Shown here in pieces: positions 6,252 through 6,954 of a stretch of 6,954 nucleotides of DNA. The DNA is from Clostridia bacterium. Its GTDB lineage: Bacteria > Bacillota > Clostridia > UBA1381. The stretch is taken from positions 1-6,954 of the forward strand of contig RQCD01000094.1 in NCBI GenBank assembly GCA_008668455.1, read 5' to 3'. Made by a program: the position numbers and the translations under genes. A model generated the notes under the pieces. The model saw only the letters and a list, made by a program, of their open reading frames with translations, made no database searches and was not told where the DNA came from. Each line of letters starts with the position of its first letter. The stretch's first letter is position 1.

Positions 6252-6482
6252 TTGTCACAGCTAAAAAAGGTCGGCTCAAGACTTGTTTTGAACGGGGACA
6301 GGAAAAATGTCCGCACGGTATTATGTCTGGTTCGGAAATACCGCAGGATTAACCAATGCCGCAGTTTGAAAAAAGGCTATGAGGAAATGGCTTTTGTAAA
6401 TCTTTCGTTAGCAGAAATGTGTTTTGATGCCGATAACGAAGCGTTACGGCAGTATGAGGAAAAACTGACGGAGTGTGAATAG
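6252..6482 (+). CDS. mazE: MazE/EndoAI-like antitoxin with atypical N-terminal half
   Basis: A 76-residue protein, probably the antitoxin for the toxin gene that starts on the last base of its stop codon. Its C-terminal part, KKGYEEMAFVNLSLAEMCF (40-58) followed by an acidic tail, matches the pattern RRGYMEMAKINLNIS that I recall from B. subtilis EndoAI, the region that binds and blocks the toxin. The N-terminal 39 residues are strongly basic (K5, K6, R10, R17, K18, R21, R29, K30, R32, R33, R37) and do not show the usual ribbon-helix-helix pattern of a hydrophobic-alternating strand, a PxxL helix and an NRSEF-like second helix. Reading the other two plus frames over the same bases did not restore one, so a simple frameshift is unlikely. 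TTG is the only usual start codon downstream of the in-frame stop at 6228. Function is inferred from position and the C-terminal pattern. Confidence 0.75.
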   Translation: MSQLKKVGSRLVLNGDRKNVRTVLCLVRKYRRINQCRSLKKGYEEMAFVNLSLAEMCFDADNEALRQYEEKLTECE

Positions 6483-6832
6483 TGGTGATTGTAAAAAGAG
6501 GAGATATTTATTATGCCGATTTGAGTCCTGTAGTTGGCAGCGAACAGGGCGGCGTCAGACCGGTTCTGATTATTCAGAACGACATCGGAAATAAATACAG
6601 CCCAACGGTAATCGCAGCAGCCATCACCTCGCAGATCAATAAAGCGAAAATGCCCACGCATATTGAGCTTTGCGCGAAGGAGTTTGGACTGAACAAGGAT
6701 TCCGTGATATTACTGGAGCAAATCAGAACAATTGATAAGAAACGGTTAAGAGAGAAAATAGGTCATTTAAGTGATGAGCTAATGGCGTTAGTGAATGATG
6801 CCCTGGCAATCAGCTGGAATGGTATACTTTAA
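6482..6832 (+). CDS. mazF: MazF/EndoA (PemK family) mRNA endoribonuclease toxin
   Basis: Ribosome-independent mRNA interferase. Close relatives such as B. subtilis MazF (NdoA/EndoA) cut single-stranded RNA at UACAU and are held inactive by the cognate antitoxin. The 116-residue protein is nearly collinear with NdoA: VKRGDIYYADLSPVVGSEQGG (4-24, loop and dimer region), RPVLIIQND (26-34) with catalytic R26, AAAITSQ (45-51) with catalytic T49, THIEL (about 62-66) and DSVILLEQIRTIDK near 77-90. Both catalytic residues are present, so it should be active. Tandem GTG codons at 6482 and 6485 are both possible starts; GGAG at 6470-6473 is eight bases from the first, while the second gives the M-I-V-K N terminus of NdoA. 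The first overlaps the antitoxin's TAG by one base, indicating coupling. No native terminator follows before the insertion sequence. Confidence 0.95.
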   Translation: MVIVKRGDIYYADLSPVVGSEQGGVRPVLIIQNDIGNKYSPTVIAAAITSQINKAKMPTHIELCAKEFGLNKDSVILLEQIRTIDKKRLREKIGHLSDELMALVNDALAISWNGIL

Positions 6833-6838
6833 GTAGAG

Positions 6839-6867
6839 TCGACAAACACCCAAAAATCTGATATAAT
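6839..6867 (+). promoter_or_regulatory. Strong promoter at the insertion sequence end
   Basis: TCGACA (6839-6844, five of six to TTGACA) and a perfect TATAAT (6862-6867) are 17 bases apart. The -35 lies in the presumed terminal repeat, a common arrangement in IS elements that ties promoter use to the terminus. Transcription would start near 6874, about 20 bases before the transposase ATG. Confidence 0.75.
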
Positions 6868-6880
6868 AAAAGAAATCAGA
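6857..6880. repeat. Short inverted repeat spanning the transposase -10 box
   Basis: TCTGAT (6857-6862) and ATCAGA (6875-6880) are perfect inverted copies separated by 12 bases, and bracket the TATAAT and predicted start site. It could be a binding site for the element's own helix-turn-helix protein, or chance at this length. Confidence 0.4.
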
Positions 6881-6894
6881 AAGAAGGAAAGAAA

Positions 6895-6954
6895 ATGTCG
6901 AAGTACAGTAAGGAATTCAAAGAAGAAGCAATCCGCTTGTCGGATGAAATCGGG
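6895..6954 (+). CDS. Transposase OrfA-like N terminus (IS3 family type), partial
   Basis: The first 20 codons of a reading frame open to the window edge. The protein starts MSKYSKEFKEEAIRL, the usual opening of the small helix-turn-helix transposase protein (OrfA) of IS3-family elements, in which (Y/F)SxEFKxEA(I/L)xL leads into helix 1 of the DNA-binding domain. AAGAAGGAAAG (6881-6891) is a good ribosome binding site just before ATG, and a strong promoter sits upstream. The DDE catalytic protein would lie beyond the window. Whether the gene is complete is unknown. Confidence 0.75.
   Translation, partial: MSKYSKEFKEEAIRLSDEIG

Larger units (their letters stand above)
6833..6954 (+). mobile_element. 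Left end of an IS3-family-like insertion sequence, cut by the window edge
   Basis: The DNA immediately after the mazF stop carries a strong promoter and the start of a transposase-like reading frame, so an insertion sequence begins here. The left terminal repeat is probably within 6834-6850 (TAGAGTCGACAAAC region), but its exact first base and the target-site duplication cannot be fixed without the right end. Family assignment rests on the first 20 residues of the transposase only. Confidence 0.65.

Noticed and set aside
6252..6370. Frameshift in the antitoxin gene hiding a normal RHH domain
   Set aside because: The two other plus frames give stops and no strand-helix-helix or NRSEF-like pattern.
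1..6954. CRISPR array, tRNA or rRNA
   Set aside because: No regularly spaced repeats, cloverleaf-like segments or rRNA-like sequence were seen; coding density is near complete.

Overview
The window reads as chromosomal DNA of a Gram-positive anaerobe of the class Clostridia, most likely a Lachnospiraceae-type organism. This is inferred from the strong AGGAGG-type ribosome binding sites, moderate GC with many AAA/GAA/TTT codons, sigma-A-like promoters, and gene order. Every gene lies on the plus strand. The acpS ... alr - mazE - mazF order matches the Bacillus subtilis acpS-ydcC-alrA-ndoAI-ndoA neighbourhood, with a NAD(P)HX repair gene between acpS and alr. No taxonomic search was possible.

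Layout: (1) Positions 1-130 hold no assignable gene but contain a good intrinsic terminator hairpin (79-110), which ends only a few bases before the ribosome binding site of the first gene. (2) 131-1384 encodes a CNNM/CorC (HlyC) family membrane protein with a DUF21 domain, a CBS pair and a C-terminal CorC_HlyC domain. (3) After a 110-base gap with a strong extended -10 promoter come five tightly packed genes: family I inorganic pyrophosphatase, RdgB-type XTP/dITP pyrophosphatase, an unrecognised two-helix membrane protein, holo-ACP synthase, and a bifunctional NAD(P)H-hydrate epimerase/dehydratase. (4) Alanine racemase follows 23 bases later, probably with its own promoter. (5) A MazEF-type toxin-antitoxin pair lies directly downstream. 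(6) The right edge enters an IS3-family-like insertion sequence whose promoter begins within a few bases of the mazF stop codon.

How the genes work together: RdgB removes non-canonical purine nucleotides and releases pyrophosphate, which the gene just upstream hydrolyses. Nnr repairs damaged NAD(P)H, AcpS activates acyl carrier protein for lipid synthesis, and Alr supplies D-alanine for peptidoglycan. This is a set of housekeeping and damage-repair functions, not an accessory island. The less ordinary points are the antitoxin, whose toxin-binding tail is recognisable but whose N-terminal half does not look like a normal ribbon-helix-helix, the terminator placed inside the apparent leader of the corC-like gene, a short low-GC patch in the 3' half of alr, and the insertion sequence abutting mazF. 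I found no CRISPR array, rRNA, tRNA or phage genes.
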